DNA of 64,000 bases, taken from JASLCR01 sp964407405 (lineage in GTDB: Bacteria > Patescibacteriota > Saccharimonadia > Saccharimonadales > Saccharimonadaceae). Of the stretch, positions 8,177 through 16,204 are shown piece by piece (position 1 is the first letter of the stretch; every line of letters begins with the position of its first letter). Under the pieces are notes generated by a model. The model had not been told where the DNA came from and did not search any database. It saw nothing but the letters and a program-made list of their open reading frames with translations. A program made the translations under genes and the position numbers. The stretch lies in the NCBI GenBank assembly GCA_964407405.1, contig CAYOVH010000001.1, positions 1 through 64,000 of the forward strand. Direction: 5' to 3'.

Positions 8177-8935
8177 CTACCCTTCCCTCAGTGCTTTCCC
8201 TGTCAGATCAATAAAGACATCCTCAAGATTTGCTTGCTCAACATGCTGTTTTTTCTTGAATCCACGCTTGAGAAGCGCTTTGATGAGGTTTTTGGGCGTA
8301 TCAAGTGCGACGATCCTGCCTTCGTCCATGACTGCAATGCGATCGCAGAGTATCTCCGCCTCATCCATGTAGTGAGTGGTCATGATGACCGAGATGCCTT
8401 TGGCGCGTACATTTTCGATCAACTCCCATAGATTGCGGCGTGCCTGCGGGTCAAGACCGGTTGTTGGCTCGTCGAGGAAAAACACTTTTGGGCCGTGTAC
8501 GAGTGCTGTCGTAATCGAAAGGCGTTGCTTTTGTCCACCCGACAGATCTTCAACAAAACTGCTAGCCTTTTCCTCAAGGTCAACATCACGTAGAAACTCC
8601 ATTGGATCGACTTTTTCGCCATATGCAGCGGCAAACATTTCGATAACCTCTGTGAGGCGTGTTTTGTCCTGAAATGCTGGTGTCTGCGGCTGCACTCCGA
8701 TCATGTACTTGATCTTTTGCGGATATTTTTTGACGTCGATGCCATCAATCTTGACTACGCCGTTATCAATTTCACGCAGCGTCTCCATCATTTCGAGTGT
8801 TGTTGTTTTTCCTGCACCATTTGGCCCTAAAATGCCAAAAATCTCACCTTTTTTTACGGTAAAACTGATACCGTCAACGGCTTGCTTGTCGCCGTAGCGC
8901 TTCTTCAGATCCTTCACCTCAATCATTGCTTTCAT
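8177..8935 (-). CDS. ABC transporter ATP-binding protein (ABC-2 exporter)
   Basis: 252 residues. Walker A GPNGAGKTTT at about 36-45, Q-loop GVQPQTP, signature LSGGQKQRLS, Walker B VFFLDEPTTGLD and H-loop TTHYMDEAE are all intact. It resembles DrrA/CcmA-type ATPases of the ABC-2 family, but the C-terminal region is short. A -10 box TATACT lies at 8945-8950. Partner of the permease just downstream. Confidence 0.93.
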   Translation of the reverse strand: MKAMIEVKDLKKRYGDKQAVDGISFTVKKGEIFGILGPNGAGKTTTLEMMETLREIDNGVVKIDGIDVKKYPQKIKYMIGVQPQTPAFQDKTRLTEVIEMFAAAYGEKVDPMEFLRDVDLEEKASSFVEDLSGGQKQRLSITTALVHGPKVFFLDEPTTGLDPQARRNLWELIENVRAKGISVIMTTHYMDEAEILCDRIAVMDEGRIVALDTPKNLIKALLKRGFKKKQHVEQANLEDVFIDLTGKALREG

Positions 8936-8974
8936 ACTCTACCAAGTATACTCCTATTTTGGCCCGGGAGTATT

Positions 8975-9034
8975 AAAAAAAGCCCCGCGCTAGTGGAGGA
9001 CCTGGCTCTACGAACAGGAACCGCCGCACGGGGC
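8975..9034 (-). terminator. GC-rich hairpin with T7 tail; terminator or end of a small RNA
   Basis: GCCCCG (8982-8987) pairs with CGGGGC (9029-9034), with inner CCTG/CAGG pairing. On the minus strand it is followed by seven T. The stretch 8936-9152 otherwise holds no gene. A terminator for the small gene at 9153 already lies at 9103-9133, so this second one may end a separate short transcript starting near 9050, where a weak -10 (ATATAA) is seen. No known RNA family matches by eye. Confidence 0.45.
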
Positions 9035-9102
9035 AATTTTGGCACCTGTTTGTTTTATATCACTGTACCACTTTTCACTGACAAAGCGCAAGCACTTTGC
9101 CA

Positions 9103-9133
9103 AACAAAATCCGCCGAGATCAAACCCGGCGGA
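9103..9133 (-). terminator. intrinsic terminator of the 68-aa gene
   Basis: Minus strand TCCGCCG, 10-nt loop, CGGCGGA, then TTTTGTTT. It lies 19 bases past the stop codon at 9153. Confidence 0.8.
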
Positions 9134-9152
9134 AATTCTGATTGTGCGGCGA

Positions 9153-9359
9153 TTATTTCTTTTTAGAAACAGTCAGGAAGCCGTTGCGTGGATTTTCCTT
9201 GACAACGCGATCTGCTGGCAGGTCGCAAGGTTCACCTTTTTCGTTCTTCTCGACCTTTGCGAAGAAGTAGATCGTCTGTGGTTTGCCACCGCGAAGAGTA
9301 ACTTCGGTTTTGTGCAAGTAGTATGTGATGCCCTTTGAGTTAGTGTGACTGTAAGCCAT
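9153..9359 (-). CDS. small conserved-type protein, unknown
   Basis: 68 residues, basic, no membrane helix. The sequence (YSHTNSKGITYYLHKTEV, then LRGGKPQTIYFFAK and DLPADRVVKENPRNGFL) looks like short proteins that I recall in Patescibacteria and Chloroflexi annotated only as hypothetical. It has its own strong promoter (9396-9424), a strong Shine-Dalgarno TAGGAGGT 10 nt before the ATG, and its own terminator. This suggests an abundant product, perhaps a nucleic-acid or ribosome-associated protein. That role is inference. Confidence 0.8.
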   Translation of the reverse strand: MAYSHTNSKGITYYLHKTEVTLRGGKPQTIYFFAKVEKNEKGEPCDLPADRVVKENPRNGFLTVSKKK

Positions 9360-9395
9360 TTTGGTTAATACCTCCTATTAGTTCTTACAAGGACT

Positions 9396-9424
9396 AGCCT
9401 ACCCCCTCAGCGGGCCTCTGTCAA
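9396..9424 (-). promoter_or_regulatory. promoter of the 68-aa gene
   Basis: Minus strand TTGACA (9419-9424), exactly 17 bp, TAGGCT (9396-9401). Confidence 0.7.
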
Positions 9425-9427
9425 CAC

Positions 9428-10066
9428 CTAGATACTACTGTAATGCCGTCGAAGGAGTGCCTTTAGGAGTAAAAGGCTGATGATACGCAGGAGGATTACC
9501 AGTGCAATGACGATGCAAATGATGACGGCCCAACCAGCAAAATCTGGCGACCACAGTGGACTGACAAAACTCTGTCGGTACAGTAGTGGATTTGGCAATT
9601 TCAGTACAGATGCAGCCGAGTCGTGCGCGGGGAGATATTTGTTGAGTCCAGCCACATAACACTGCGAGTACCCGACGCCATATCCGGGCCATTGCTTTTG
9701 GCAAGTCGCATCAATTTTTGCACGCACCGAAGCTGTTGTCTTCGTTACACCATCCTCTGATGCAACCTTTATGGCCTTCTTTACCGCCCGTTCGTAACTA
9801 TTCTCAAGATAAAATGCTCCCGTACTCGCATTCATACGGCTCGTGCTCCAGCGTTGCAAGGCAAAAAGATTGTTTTTTATATCGTCATCATTGCCACTTT
9901 TGTCTGCTTCGAGCACCGCAGTGCGCCGCTCTATCATGCCGACATTGTTCAGCCGCAGCAGCGTTGCCGCCACAAGGATCATCAGGATCAACAGGATAAC
10001 AAGCTGCCACGTCTTGATCCGCTGCAGCTGCTTGATACTCTTTTTGACACGTCGATTATCTGCCAC
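9428..10066 (-). CDS. two-helix membrane protein with extracytoplasmic domain
   Basis: 212 residues from a GTG start (an AGGG lies just before it). Basic cytoplasmic start, first membrane helix about residues 21-38, an extracytoplasmic domain of about 130 residues with two Cys (ATCQKQW and YSQCYV) that could pair, then a long hydrophobic pair of segments near the C-terminus with a basic end. Family not recognised. It is transcribed away from the Mur ligase gene; the two starts are 92 bases apart and a -10 box (TATACT) is seen for each direction. Confidence 0.65.
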   Translation of the reverse strand: MADNRRVKKSIKQLQRIKTWQLVILLILMILVAATLLRLNNVGMIERRTAVLEADKSGNDDDIKNNLFALQRWSTSRMNASTGAFYLENSYERAVKKAIKVASEDGVTKTTASVRAKIDATCQKQWPGYGVGYSQCYVAGLNKYLPAHDSAASVLKLPNPLLYRQSFVSPLWSPDFAGWAVIICIVIALVILLRIISLLLLKALLRRHYSSI

Positions 10067-10146
10067 TTACCCTAAGATTGCTCCACCTTTTACTTGTGTC
10101 TCTAGTATATCACTAGGCCGAAGCATTTTACTCAGACTCCTAATGG

Positions 10147-10152
10147 TATACT
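10147..10152 (+). promoter_or_regulatory. extended -10 box, leaderless start
   Basis: TGGTATACT with the hexamer ending 6 nt before the ATG at 10159. The mRNA would begin at the start codon. Confidence 0.6.
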
Positions 10153-10158
10153 ACAAAC

Positions 10159-11400
10159 ATGCGAATCTACTTCTCTGGAATCGGTGGTGTTGGCATCGGA
10201 CCATTGGCTGAAATTGCCCTAGACGCAGGATATGATGTGCTTGGCTCTGACCTAAGCGAGGGTCTAATGACACACGAGCTCGAAAAGCGAAATGTTCTTA
10301 TGTCATACGACCAATCGGGAGATTTCTTGCGCCAGCAATATGCAACCCAGCCAATTGATTGGTTTGTGTATACTGCGGCATTGCCAGCCGACCACCCCGA
10401 ACTCGTAGCCGCACACGAACTTGGTATCAAAGCCGCCAAGCGCGACGAGCTACTGGCGCATATCATTGCCGAAAAAGACCTCAAGCTCATCGCTATCGCT
10501 GGTACGCACGGCAAAACCACAACTACAGGCATGATGGTGTGGACATTGCAGCAACTGGGAATCCCTGTCAGTTATTCTATCGGCACCACGCTTTCATGGG
10601 GACCAAGCGGCAAATTTGACCCCGAGAGTGAATATTTTGTGTACGAATGTGATGAGTTCGACCGCAATTTCTTGCATTTTTCACCATATCTTTCGCTGAT
10701 CACCTCTATCGAATACGATCATCCGGATACCTACCCCGCAGAGAGTGATTATTTCGCTGCTTTTACCCAATTCGCCGCTCAAAGCCAGCAAATCATCATG
10801 TGGAAAAAAGATGCCTCAGATATACATACGCCCGAAAACTCATGGCTGCTCACCGACAACGAAGCACAAGATATCAAGCTAGCTGGTGCGCATAATCGCC
10901 GTAATGGGACACTTGTCATAAAAGCTATCGAATACCTCTCTGGAGATATCGAGTCGTCCGTAGAGACACTCAGAACATTTCCCGGCACTTCTCGCCGCTT
11001 CGAAAAACTTGGCGATAATCTCTATACCGATTATGGTCATACACCTACTGAAATAGCTGCAACTCTCCAGATGGCACGCGAACTTTCCGATCACGTCGTG
11101 CTCGTCTATCAGCCACATCAAAATATCCGCCAGCACGAGATACGCGACCAATATACCAATGATGTTTTCAAAGACGCCGATGAAGCCTACTGGCTACCAA
11201 CCTACCAGTCGCGTGAGGATCCGAGTCTTGCCATACTCACACCAGAAGAACTGACGAATAATCTCAGTAAGATACACATTGCCGATCTCAATGACGAACT
11301 ATGGAGCACCATCCAAAAAGCCCGCGATGATCGCAAGCTCGTCCTTTGCATGGGTGCCGGCTCGATTGACAGTTGGCTGCGCGAGCAATTGACAGAATAA
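10159..11400 (+). CDS. murC: Mur ligase, MurC/Mpl-like
   Basis: 413 residues. The N-terminal fold IYFSGIGGVGIGPLAEIA is the UDP-binding domain of MurC. The ATP-binding P-loop IAGTHGKTTTTGMM is at about residues 113-126, the central domain has YVYECDEFDRNFL and EYDHPDTYP, and the C-terminal ligase domain has DYGHTPTEIAATL and VVLVYQPHQ. MurC adds L-Ala to UDP-MurNAc in peptidoglycan synthesis; Mpl attaches a recycled tripeptide. The length is shorter than typical MurC (450-490). No other mur gene is adjacent, so the choice between MurC and Mpl stays open. Leaderless start. Confidence 0.85.
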   Translation: MRIYFSGIGGVGIGPLAEIALDAGYDVLGSDLSEGLMTHELEKRNVLMSYDQSGDFLRQQYATQPIDWFVYTAALPADHPELVAAHELGIKAAKRDELLAHIIAEKDLKLIAIAGTHGKTTTTGMMVWTLQQLGIPVSYSIGTTLSWGPSGKFDPESEYFVYECDEFDRNFLHFSPYLSLITSIEYDHPDTYPAESDYFAAFTQFAAQSQQIIMWKKDASDIHTPENSWLLTDNEAQDIKLAGAHNRRNGTLVIKAIEYLSGDIESSVETLRTFPGTSRRFEKLGDNLYTDYGHTPTEIAATLQMARELSDHVVLVYQPHQNIRQHEIRDQYTNDVFKDADEAYWLPTYQSREDPSLAILTPEELTNNLSKIHIADLNDELWSTIQKARDDRKLVLCMGAGSIDSWLREQLTE

Positions 11401-11456
11401 CACCTTAAAATGTTGAACTTTTTGTAGAACAACTTGGGCACGACAAAAGAAATAGC

Positions 11457-11495
11457 CGCCAGCGTCGCAAACATACATATGCAACACTGACGGCG
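11457..11495 (-). terminator. terminator hairpin downstream of 85-aa gene
   Basis: Minus strand CGCC-GT-CAGTGTTGC pairs with GCGACGCTG-GCG (bulge and G-U pairs) and is followed by GCTATTTCTTTTG. Confidence 0.5.
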
Positions 11496-11497
11496 TG

Positions 11498-11520
11498 CCT
11501 CTGATCATCGTTGTCAGAGG
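11498..11520. terminator. hairpin between convergent genes
   Basis: Perfect CCTCTGA / TCAGAGG with 9-nt loop about 100 bases past the Mur ligase stop; the tail is only weakly T-rich, so its role as plus-strand terminator is uncertain. Confidence 0.4.
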
Positions 11521-11541
11521 ACTTTCCGTCGGTGAGACCCA

Positions 11542-11799
11542 TCAGGACTCGTAATCGAGCGGCTTGAGGTAGTCGACAATGGCCATGATGATCTTGGCGA
11601 TCGCACGAGATGCCACTCCCAAGATGAGAACACCAACGACCAAAATCATGAGTGTGCCTATCTGCCATGCCCTGTCATCGAGCCAAATCGCCACGGCCAT
11701 AGCCACAAGTGCATACAGCACCGCCGTAATCCGACCAACCTGCCACTCCACCTCTCGCTTCAACTTCTCGCGCCGAGAAGACTGAGTAAGATAATCCAC
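11542..11799 (-). CDS. small two-helix membrane protein
   Basis: 85 residues from a GTG at 11799 that has GGAGG 8 nt upstream; an ATG 25 codons earlier gives an improbable N-terminus. Basic amphipathic start (SSRREKLKREVEWQ), two membrane helices (about residues 24-41 and 48-66) and a short tail. It resembles cation-efflux accessory or phage-holin-like small proteins only in layout. Function unknown. Confidence 0.55.
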   Translation of the reverse strand: MDYLTQSSRREKLKREVEWQVGRITAVLYALVAMAVAIWLDDRAWQIGTLMILVVGVLILGVASRAIAKIIMAIVDYLKPLDYES

Positions 11800-11912
11800 C
11801 CGATCCCTCCTCGGGAACTCGGGGCATTCGCCCATTCGCCACCTTGACGAATAGATACATTGTGCCATAGACAATGCAATATATCAATTACTTGGCAGCT
11901 CGTCTCTTAGTT

Positions 11913-12395
11913 TCACTCATTGTCATTCCGAAGCATCAACCATGCCCCCGAATTGGCCCCTCGTACATGGGGTGTAAATCCGGCACGAGTCACAGCATCC
12001 CAATGTGGCCAGAACACCTCGTGTTGCTCATCTTTATCAAAGTGCACTCCGCCATTGGCATAGCCTTTGGCAGTATATACCTCACTATCTCGACCATCAG
12101 TCTGCTCATTCGACCCGAGCTGTGCCACCCAGATAGACGGCCGTACAACCGTGTAGCCTTTCGGCGTCAATCTTTCGTATTGTTGATGGTAAAACGTCTC
12201 TATCGTATTGTGTATCGCGACGCGGCCAGCCGATAGGATTGCGTGCAATCTGCTGGGTGAGACGATTTCGTACATATCTGCGCGTTTCTCAGGTATCTGC
12301 AGTACATCTGCCCACAACGAACGACCACCAAACTGGAGAATATTGTCATTTACAATTGATAGTTCGCTGGTTTCTGAGCGTAGCATGTACTTCAT
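11913..12395 (-). CDS. hypothetical cytoplasmic protein
   Basis: 160 residues, no signal peptide or membrane helix. It has a Trp- and His-rich C-terminal half (FDKDEQHEVFWPHWDAVTRAG) and a mixed alpha/beta look. I do not recognise the family. The start at 12395 is uncertain: CATAAT lies directly against this ATG, so the ATG three codons later would better fit a leaderless transcript. Divergent from the next gene. Confidence 0.55.
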   Translation of the reverse strand: MKYMLRSETSELSIVNDNILQFGGRSLWADVLQIPEKRADMYEIVSPSRLHAILSAGRVAIHNTIETFYHQQYERLTPKGYTVVRPSIWVAQLGSNEQTDGRDSEVYTAKGYANGGVHFDKDEQHEVFWPHWDAVTRAGFTPHVRGANSGAWLMLRNDNE

Positions 12396-12411
12396 ATTAT
12401 GTCACAAATCA

Positions 12412-12440
12412 TTGACTTATACTATATGAAGTTGTATAGT
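12412..12440 (+). promoter_or_regulatory. sigma70-type promoter
   Basis: TTGACT (12412-12417), 17 bp, TATAGT (12435-12440). It drives the 127-aa gene whose ATG has TAGGAGC 4 nt upstream. Confidence 0.75.
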
Positions 12441-12476
12441 ATTCTTTAATCCATCCCCCTCCCGTTAGGAGCTTTA

Positions 12477-12860
12477 ATGGACGCACCAAGAATCGTCGTT
12501 GAGCGAGTATCTCCCTCGCATCGACGCTACCACGTCAATACGGCCTTTGGCTGTGAGTTGGAACACGGCATCTTCAGCGAGCGCCTCGACGAGATGATGC
12601 GAAAGACGCATCCACAGAGCCTCGACGAAGCAGGTCAGCTCATCGGAAAGTTCCTCCAGGAGCACTCACCAGGGTGCAGCTTGGAAGCTGCGCTGAACAC
12701 GCTCGAGTACTGCGTGCACGGTCACGATGGTGCGGTCGGTATCGTCGACATCACCATCAACCTCGCTCGTGCCAACTGGTCAGTAATACAGAAGCGCGTC
12801 ATTACCGTCATCAAAGCCAATCTGGCCTGGAATGAGTACGTGGAGTTGCAGGTGGTATGA
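12477..12860 (+). CDS. hypothetical protein, 127 aa
   Basis: Soluble protein with three Cys (FGCELEH, SPGCSLE, YCVHGHDG), no membrane helix. The N-terminus is a likely beta-rich domain and the middle is helical. A clear promoter, ribosome site and terminator frame it as a single-gene unit. Family not recognised. Confidence 0.6.
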   Translation: MDAPRIVVERVSPSHRRYHVNTAFGCELEHGIFSERLDEMMRKTHPQSLDEAGQLIGKFLQEHSPGCSLEAALNTLEYCVHGHDGAVGIVDITINLARANWSVIQKRVITVIKANLAWNEYVELQVV

Positions 12861-12939
12861 AACCTGCCCCGAAAGAATGAACCCCCGGTTGAGCTACCGC
12901 TCCCAGGCGGCGGCTCTTTCCGGGCAGGTTCATTCTTTT
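12861..12939. terminator. bidirectional terminator with two alternative stems
   Basis: AACCTGCCCC-GAAAGA (12861-12876) pairs with TCTTTC-CGGGCAGGTT (12915-12930). Separately GAAAGAATGAACC (12871-12883) can pair with GGTTCATTCTTTTC (12928-12941). The stems share bases, so only one can form. The first suits the plus gene, the second the minus gene that converges here. Confidence 0.65.
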
Positions 12940-13281
12940 CTAGCGGTTGTCGCCGCTGCCCTGCGTCTTCCCGCGAGCTTTTCGCGACAAGACTTTATCG
13001 AGGTTTTTCTGAGCAACTTCCTCAAGGCTTGATCCGAGCAAATTCGAAACGGAGTTGATATACCACAAGATATCACCAAGCTCTTTCAATATCTCTTGCT
13101 TATCTTCTTCGGAAATGGTCCCTTTCTTGTCCCGAATTAGTTTTTTGAACTTTTCGGCAACTTCGCCACTTTCGCCAACCAAGCCAAAGACCTGCGAGAG
13201 AAGTGCAGCGTCCATATCAGTGATCGCGTGATCGCCAAGCAGTGTAGATATCGCCTGCTTTGAGTAGTCCTCTATCTTCAT
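12940..13281 (-). CDS. MazG-like nucleotide pyrophosphohydrolase
   Basis: 113 residues, a single MazG domain. The metal-binding helix pattern is seen as LVGESGEVAEKFKK (two Glu plus one further Glu) and, after a short linker, EILKELGDILWYI. These enzymes hydrolyse (d)NTPs to monophosphate and pyrophosphate, cleaning the nucleotide pool. The C-terminus is basic. The DMT transporter gene stops 9 bases upstream, so the two are probably co-transcribed. Confidence 0.85.
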   Translation of the reverse strand: MKIEDYSKQAISTLLGDHAITDMDAALLSQVFGLVGESGEVAEKFKKLIRDKKGTISEEDKQEILKELGDILWYINSVSNLLGSSLEEVAQKNLDKVLSRKARGKTQGSGDNR

Positions 13282-13290
13282 AGCTCTATT

Positions 13291-14214
13291 CTAGTGCCTA
13301 TGCCACACAAAATGCAATCTGGCGTGGGAATGTTTATGATGCTCGACAACATAAAGACCAAGCAAGATGAATATACCACCTACCACCATAGTGATCGAGA
13401 GTTTTTCATGCAGCACAAAGACTGGAATGATGATAGCAAGTAGTGTCTCAAAGTACGTGATGACGCCACTTGTGGCAGCGCCAAGCTTCTCGTATATCTC
13501 CACATTTAGCATACGTCCTATCAAAGCCACCCACGCTCCGGAATACAGCGCACCCCAAAGCACAGGCCCAGTAATAACGATAGGTTTGTCGGCTTGTCCA
13601 GTCAGGAAAAATAATACCCCGCTGACGATAACGGTAAATAACGCGCCCACGCCGATATGTGCCGCAAGAGGCACGTGGGCAATTTGGCTACAGCGCCGGA
13701 TAAGCACGATCGCAAGACCGAAACTTAAACAATTTACCAAGCCCAGTAGCGTTGCCAGAGGATAAAATGAAATCGCTCCCTTGGCCAATGCCAGTGGCAA
13801 CACCACCAGGGTCATCCCGCCAAATGCCGCCAAAGCCACTCCGGCAGCTGCACGACGAGTGATCCTCTCTTTTAAGAGAAATGATGATAATACCATGATC
13901 ACAATAGGAATAAGCAACGTAATGATAGATACATAGCTGGCCTGCGAAGCCTCGATAGCCAGTACGAGGCTGGTAAATGCGGTGGCCATTGCCACGCCTG
14001 TACCCATTACGTATCGAAAAACTCTCGGCTTGCAAATCATCGGCCAAGCCTTCACGATCCAAGGAAGCGTGACCAGAAAGACTGGCGTCAACCGAATGAT
14101 ATTCCACATGTACGGATCGACCGTCCCGACAGCAGCCTTAATGATTGTCATGTTTGGTGCGCCGATGATCGCCCAGACGATAGCGATTACGAGCCACTTT
14201 TTTCGTGTTTCCAT
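13291..14214 (-). CDS. EamA/DMT-family transporter
   Basis: 307 residues, about ten membrane helices in two repeats of five: EamA repeat 1 up to about residue 140, repeat 2 from about 150, ending HEKLSITMVVGGIFILLGLYVV, the typical last helices of RhaT/EamA proteins. The C-terminal tail is His-rich (HHKHSHARLHFVWHRH), which could bind metal. It exports or imports a small metabolite; the substrate is unknown. It lies directly upstream of the MazG gene and 11 bases downstream of the Nudix gene. Confidence 0.85.
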   Translation of the reverse strand: METRKKWLVIAIVWAIIGAPNMTIIKAAVGTVDPYMWNIIRLTPVFLVTLPWIVKAWPMICKPRVFRYVMGTGVAMATAFTSLVLAIEASQASYVSIITLLIPIVIMVLSSFLLKERITRRAAAGVALAAFGGMTLVVLPLALAKGAISFYPLATLLGLVNCLSFGLAIVLIRRCSQIAHVPLAAHIGVGALFTVIVSGVLFFLTGQADKPIVITGPVLWGALYSGAWVALIGRMLNVEIYEKLGAATSGVITYFETLLAIIIPVFVLHEKLSITMVVGGIFILLGLYVVEHHKHSHARLHFVWHRH

Positions 14215-14225
14215 CGATACTTATT

Positions 14226-14897
14226 TTACCAGTCTTCAGTGTATTCTTCGAAAAAATACGGATCGCGAAAGAAGGTACGTGCAACGATCTGTTCTACCGC
14301 TGGTGCAAGATCATATTCGGAAAGCTTATGCGGCCTTGCCCATTTGATACGATCAGTTTCGACAATCTCATCAGTCTCAAGATAAAATATATGACCCAAT
14401 GTGCTCATAACGATCTCATCGGCATGGCGAATTCGAATATAGCACTCACCGGCATGATCCGGTGATACTTTCTCAAGATTGAGCTTCTCAGTCATCTCAC
14501 GTTTTACTGCCGTAACGATACTGTCATCATCAACGTGTAGCTTGCCGTAGGGTAGCGTCCACGTATCAATAAATGGCTGTCGCTTACGCTTAAAAAGTAG
14601 TACATCACCGTCTGAATTTTGAATGACAAGCATAGTCACGATCTTCGGCTGCAGGCGGACTTTGAGCGAGCTTATGTTGATGCGATCGACATAGACGACT
14701 CCATTTACCCCCAGACGGTAACCCTCAGATGTTTTCTCAACAAACTTATTCTTTTGTAATAGCTTTAGATGATAGCTATAAAGATTGGTGTCGATATTGG
14801 GTGGTCGCATATCACGAAACCGTGCATAGTTTTGATGCATAAGCACATTGACGATATGTTTTTGGATATGATGTTCCAATGAATACTGCTCAATCAT
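14226..14897 (-). CDS. winged-helix plus Nudix-domain protein
   Basis: 223 residues. Residues 1-65 look like a winged-helix domain (HIQKHIVNVLMHQNYARFRD and then KNKFVEKTSEGYRL), and residues 80-200 a Nudix fold with WTLPYGKLHVDDDS and then VKREMTEKLNL. Against the Nudix box GX5EX7REUXEEXGU it keeps G, R, E and one catalytic Glu, but the first Glu is Asp shifted by one, the second of the EE pair is Lys, and Gly is Asn. It may be a weak hydrolase or a ligand-sensing regulator like NrtR. Probably the first gene of the operon with the DMT transporter and MazG genes. Confidence 0.75.
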   Translation of the reverse strand: MIEQYSLEHHIQKHIVNVLMHQNYARFRDMRPPNIDTNLYSYHLKLLQKNKFVEKTSEGYRLGVNGVVYVDRINISSLKVRLQPKIVTMLVIQNSDGDVLLFKRKRQPFIDTWTLPYGKLHVDDDSIVTAVKREMTEKLNLEKVSPDHAGECYIRIRHADEIVMSTLGHIFYLETDEIVETDRIKWARPHKLSEYDLAPAVEQIVARTFFRDPYFFEEYTEDW

Positions 14898-15048
14898 ATT
14901 TGACTCAAAACTTACTTTCTATACATCATGAAAATAGCATAGTATTGTAGATTTGTCATCTGTTTTATATAGAGAAAGCATGCAAAGATATATGACAAAA
15001 ATTATCACAATAGATTAATATTTTGAGTGAAAATTACCAAGGAAGGAA

Positions 15049-15597
15049 ATGGAACCCATGACAGAACGTTTCATCACTCCGCCCGAGCCACTTGTGGTCC
15101 CACGAGAGAATCCTCTGGTATTTCTAGCCGGACCCGTGCAGGGTGCACCGAACTGGCAAGAACGTTTTGCACACATACTGCTCGACCGCTCCCCAGAGAT
15201 ATTCGTAGCATCGCCCAGAAGAACACCCGAAAACCAACTTCGATTCGATGCCACCGAGCAAGTTGATTGGGAGCACACTGCCTTGGAACGCGCCAGGAAG
15301 CTCGGTGCAATTGCATTCTGGTGGGCGGCGCAAGACCTTAGCGACCAGACTTATCCAGCCGGTAGAGCATATGCCCAAACTACGCGTGTCGAATTTGGCA
15401 AAGCGTGCGGGTGGAAACAATTTCAGCCAAACATACCCGTCATTGTCGGATACGATTTGACATACGGAGAAAATGGCGGCGGGAGCGAAAGCTATATCAG
15501 AAAAGAAGCCAAGCTTGCCGATATTTCCGTCTATGACTCAGAGAGTGATTTTCTATGCGCTCTCACTGACTCGATCGACAGGCTTTTACGAAATTAG
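15049..15597 (+). CDS. nucleoside 2-deoxyribosyltransferase-like protein
   Basis: 182 residues. VFLAGPVQGAPNWQERF at about residues 24-40 matches the FLAGPxxG start of the nucleoside deoxyribosyltransferase-like family. GAIAFWWAA follows in the middle and RVEFGKA, with the Glu expected for catalysis, in the second half. Such enzymes move deoxyribose between bases or cleave the glycosidic bond. AAGGA lies 5 nt before the ATG; a second ATG 3 codons in is possible. The 3' end overlaps the convergent trmB by 35 bases. Substrate inferred only. Confidence 0.75.
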   Translation: MEPMTERFITPPEPLVVPRENPLVFLAGPVQGAPNWQERFAHILLDRSPEIFVASPRRTPENQLRFDATEQVDWEHTALERARKLGAIAFWWAAQDLSDQTYPAGRAYAQTTRVEFGKACGWKQFQPNIPVIVGYDLTYGENGGGSESYIRKEAKLADISVYDSESDFLCALTDSIDRLLRN

Positions 15598-16204
15598 TCT
15601 TTAAGCCCTTATCGAGCCAGCGTTTTTCGTAAATAGTGAGGATTTTGTAATCATCATGAAGATTGGACTCGTGCAAGTCAAAACTTAACTCTTCGACATG
15701 CCACTTCTCAGCTACCAGCCGTTCTAGACTCCAGTGAAAGAAATCAGTATTGTCGTGTTTTAAATAAAAGCTTCCTGTATTTTTGAGAAGCTTATGGTAC
15801 TTTTCCAGATAAATCGGATGTGTCATACGGCGGCGCTCAGAGCGAGCACGCGGAAATGGATCGGGAAATGTCAGCCAGATACTTTTGAGCGAGCCAGCTT
15901 CAAAAAGTTCATCAATCTGGTCGGCTCTGGCCCGCACGAAGAAAATATTGCCAAGCTTTCGCTCGATTGCCGCGTAGGCACCTTTTTGTAGACGATCCGC
16001 CTTCACGTCCACAGCAACAAATATCTTTTCGGGATGACGCGCGGCCAATTCAACACTAAAGAGTCCTGTACCAGCACCGAGCTCAACCACATCAACCGGA
16101 CGCTTTTTCCATTCACCAAACTCAAAGCAATTCTCAGCATTGAAAAACTTGGCAAATTTGTATTTCTTTCGTTTGCGCGCAATCACGAAGTCGTCTGGAT
16201 TCAT
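15563..16204 (-). CDS. trmB: tRNA (guanine-N7)-methyltransferase
   Basis: 213 residues. SAM-binding motif VELGAGTGLF at about residues 41-50, then VAVDVKADRL, then the diagnostic TrmB segment FPDPFPRARSERRRMTHP, which contacts tRNA. The length fits. It methylates G46 in the variable loop. The start overlaps the end of tsaC by 4 bases, making a two-gene tRNA-modification operon. Confidence 0.92.
   Translation of the reverse strand: MNPDDFVIARKRKKYKFAKFFNAENCFEFGEWKKRPVDVVELGAGTGLFSVELAARHPEKIFVAVDVKADRLQKGAYAAIERKLGNIFFVRARADQIDELFEAGSLKSIWLTFPDPFPRARSERRRMTHPIYLEKYHKLLKNTGSFYLKHDNTDFFHWSLERLVAEKWHVEELSFDLHESNLHDDYKILTIYEKRWLDKGLKTNFVKACRSSQ

Noticed and set aside
8975..9034. Possible SRP (4.5S) RNA
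   Set aside because: The stem is in the right size range, but the conserved GGAA tetraloop and AGCAG side of domain IV are not present on either strand.
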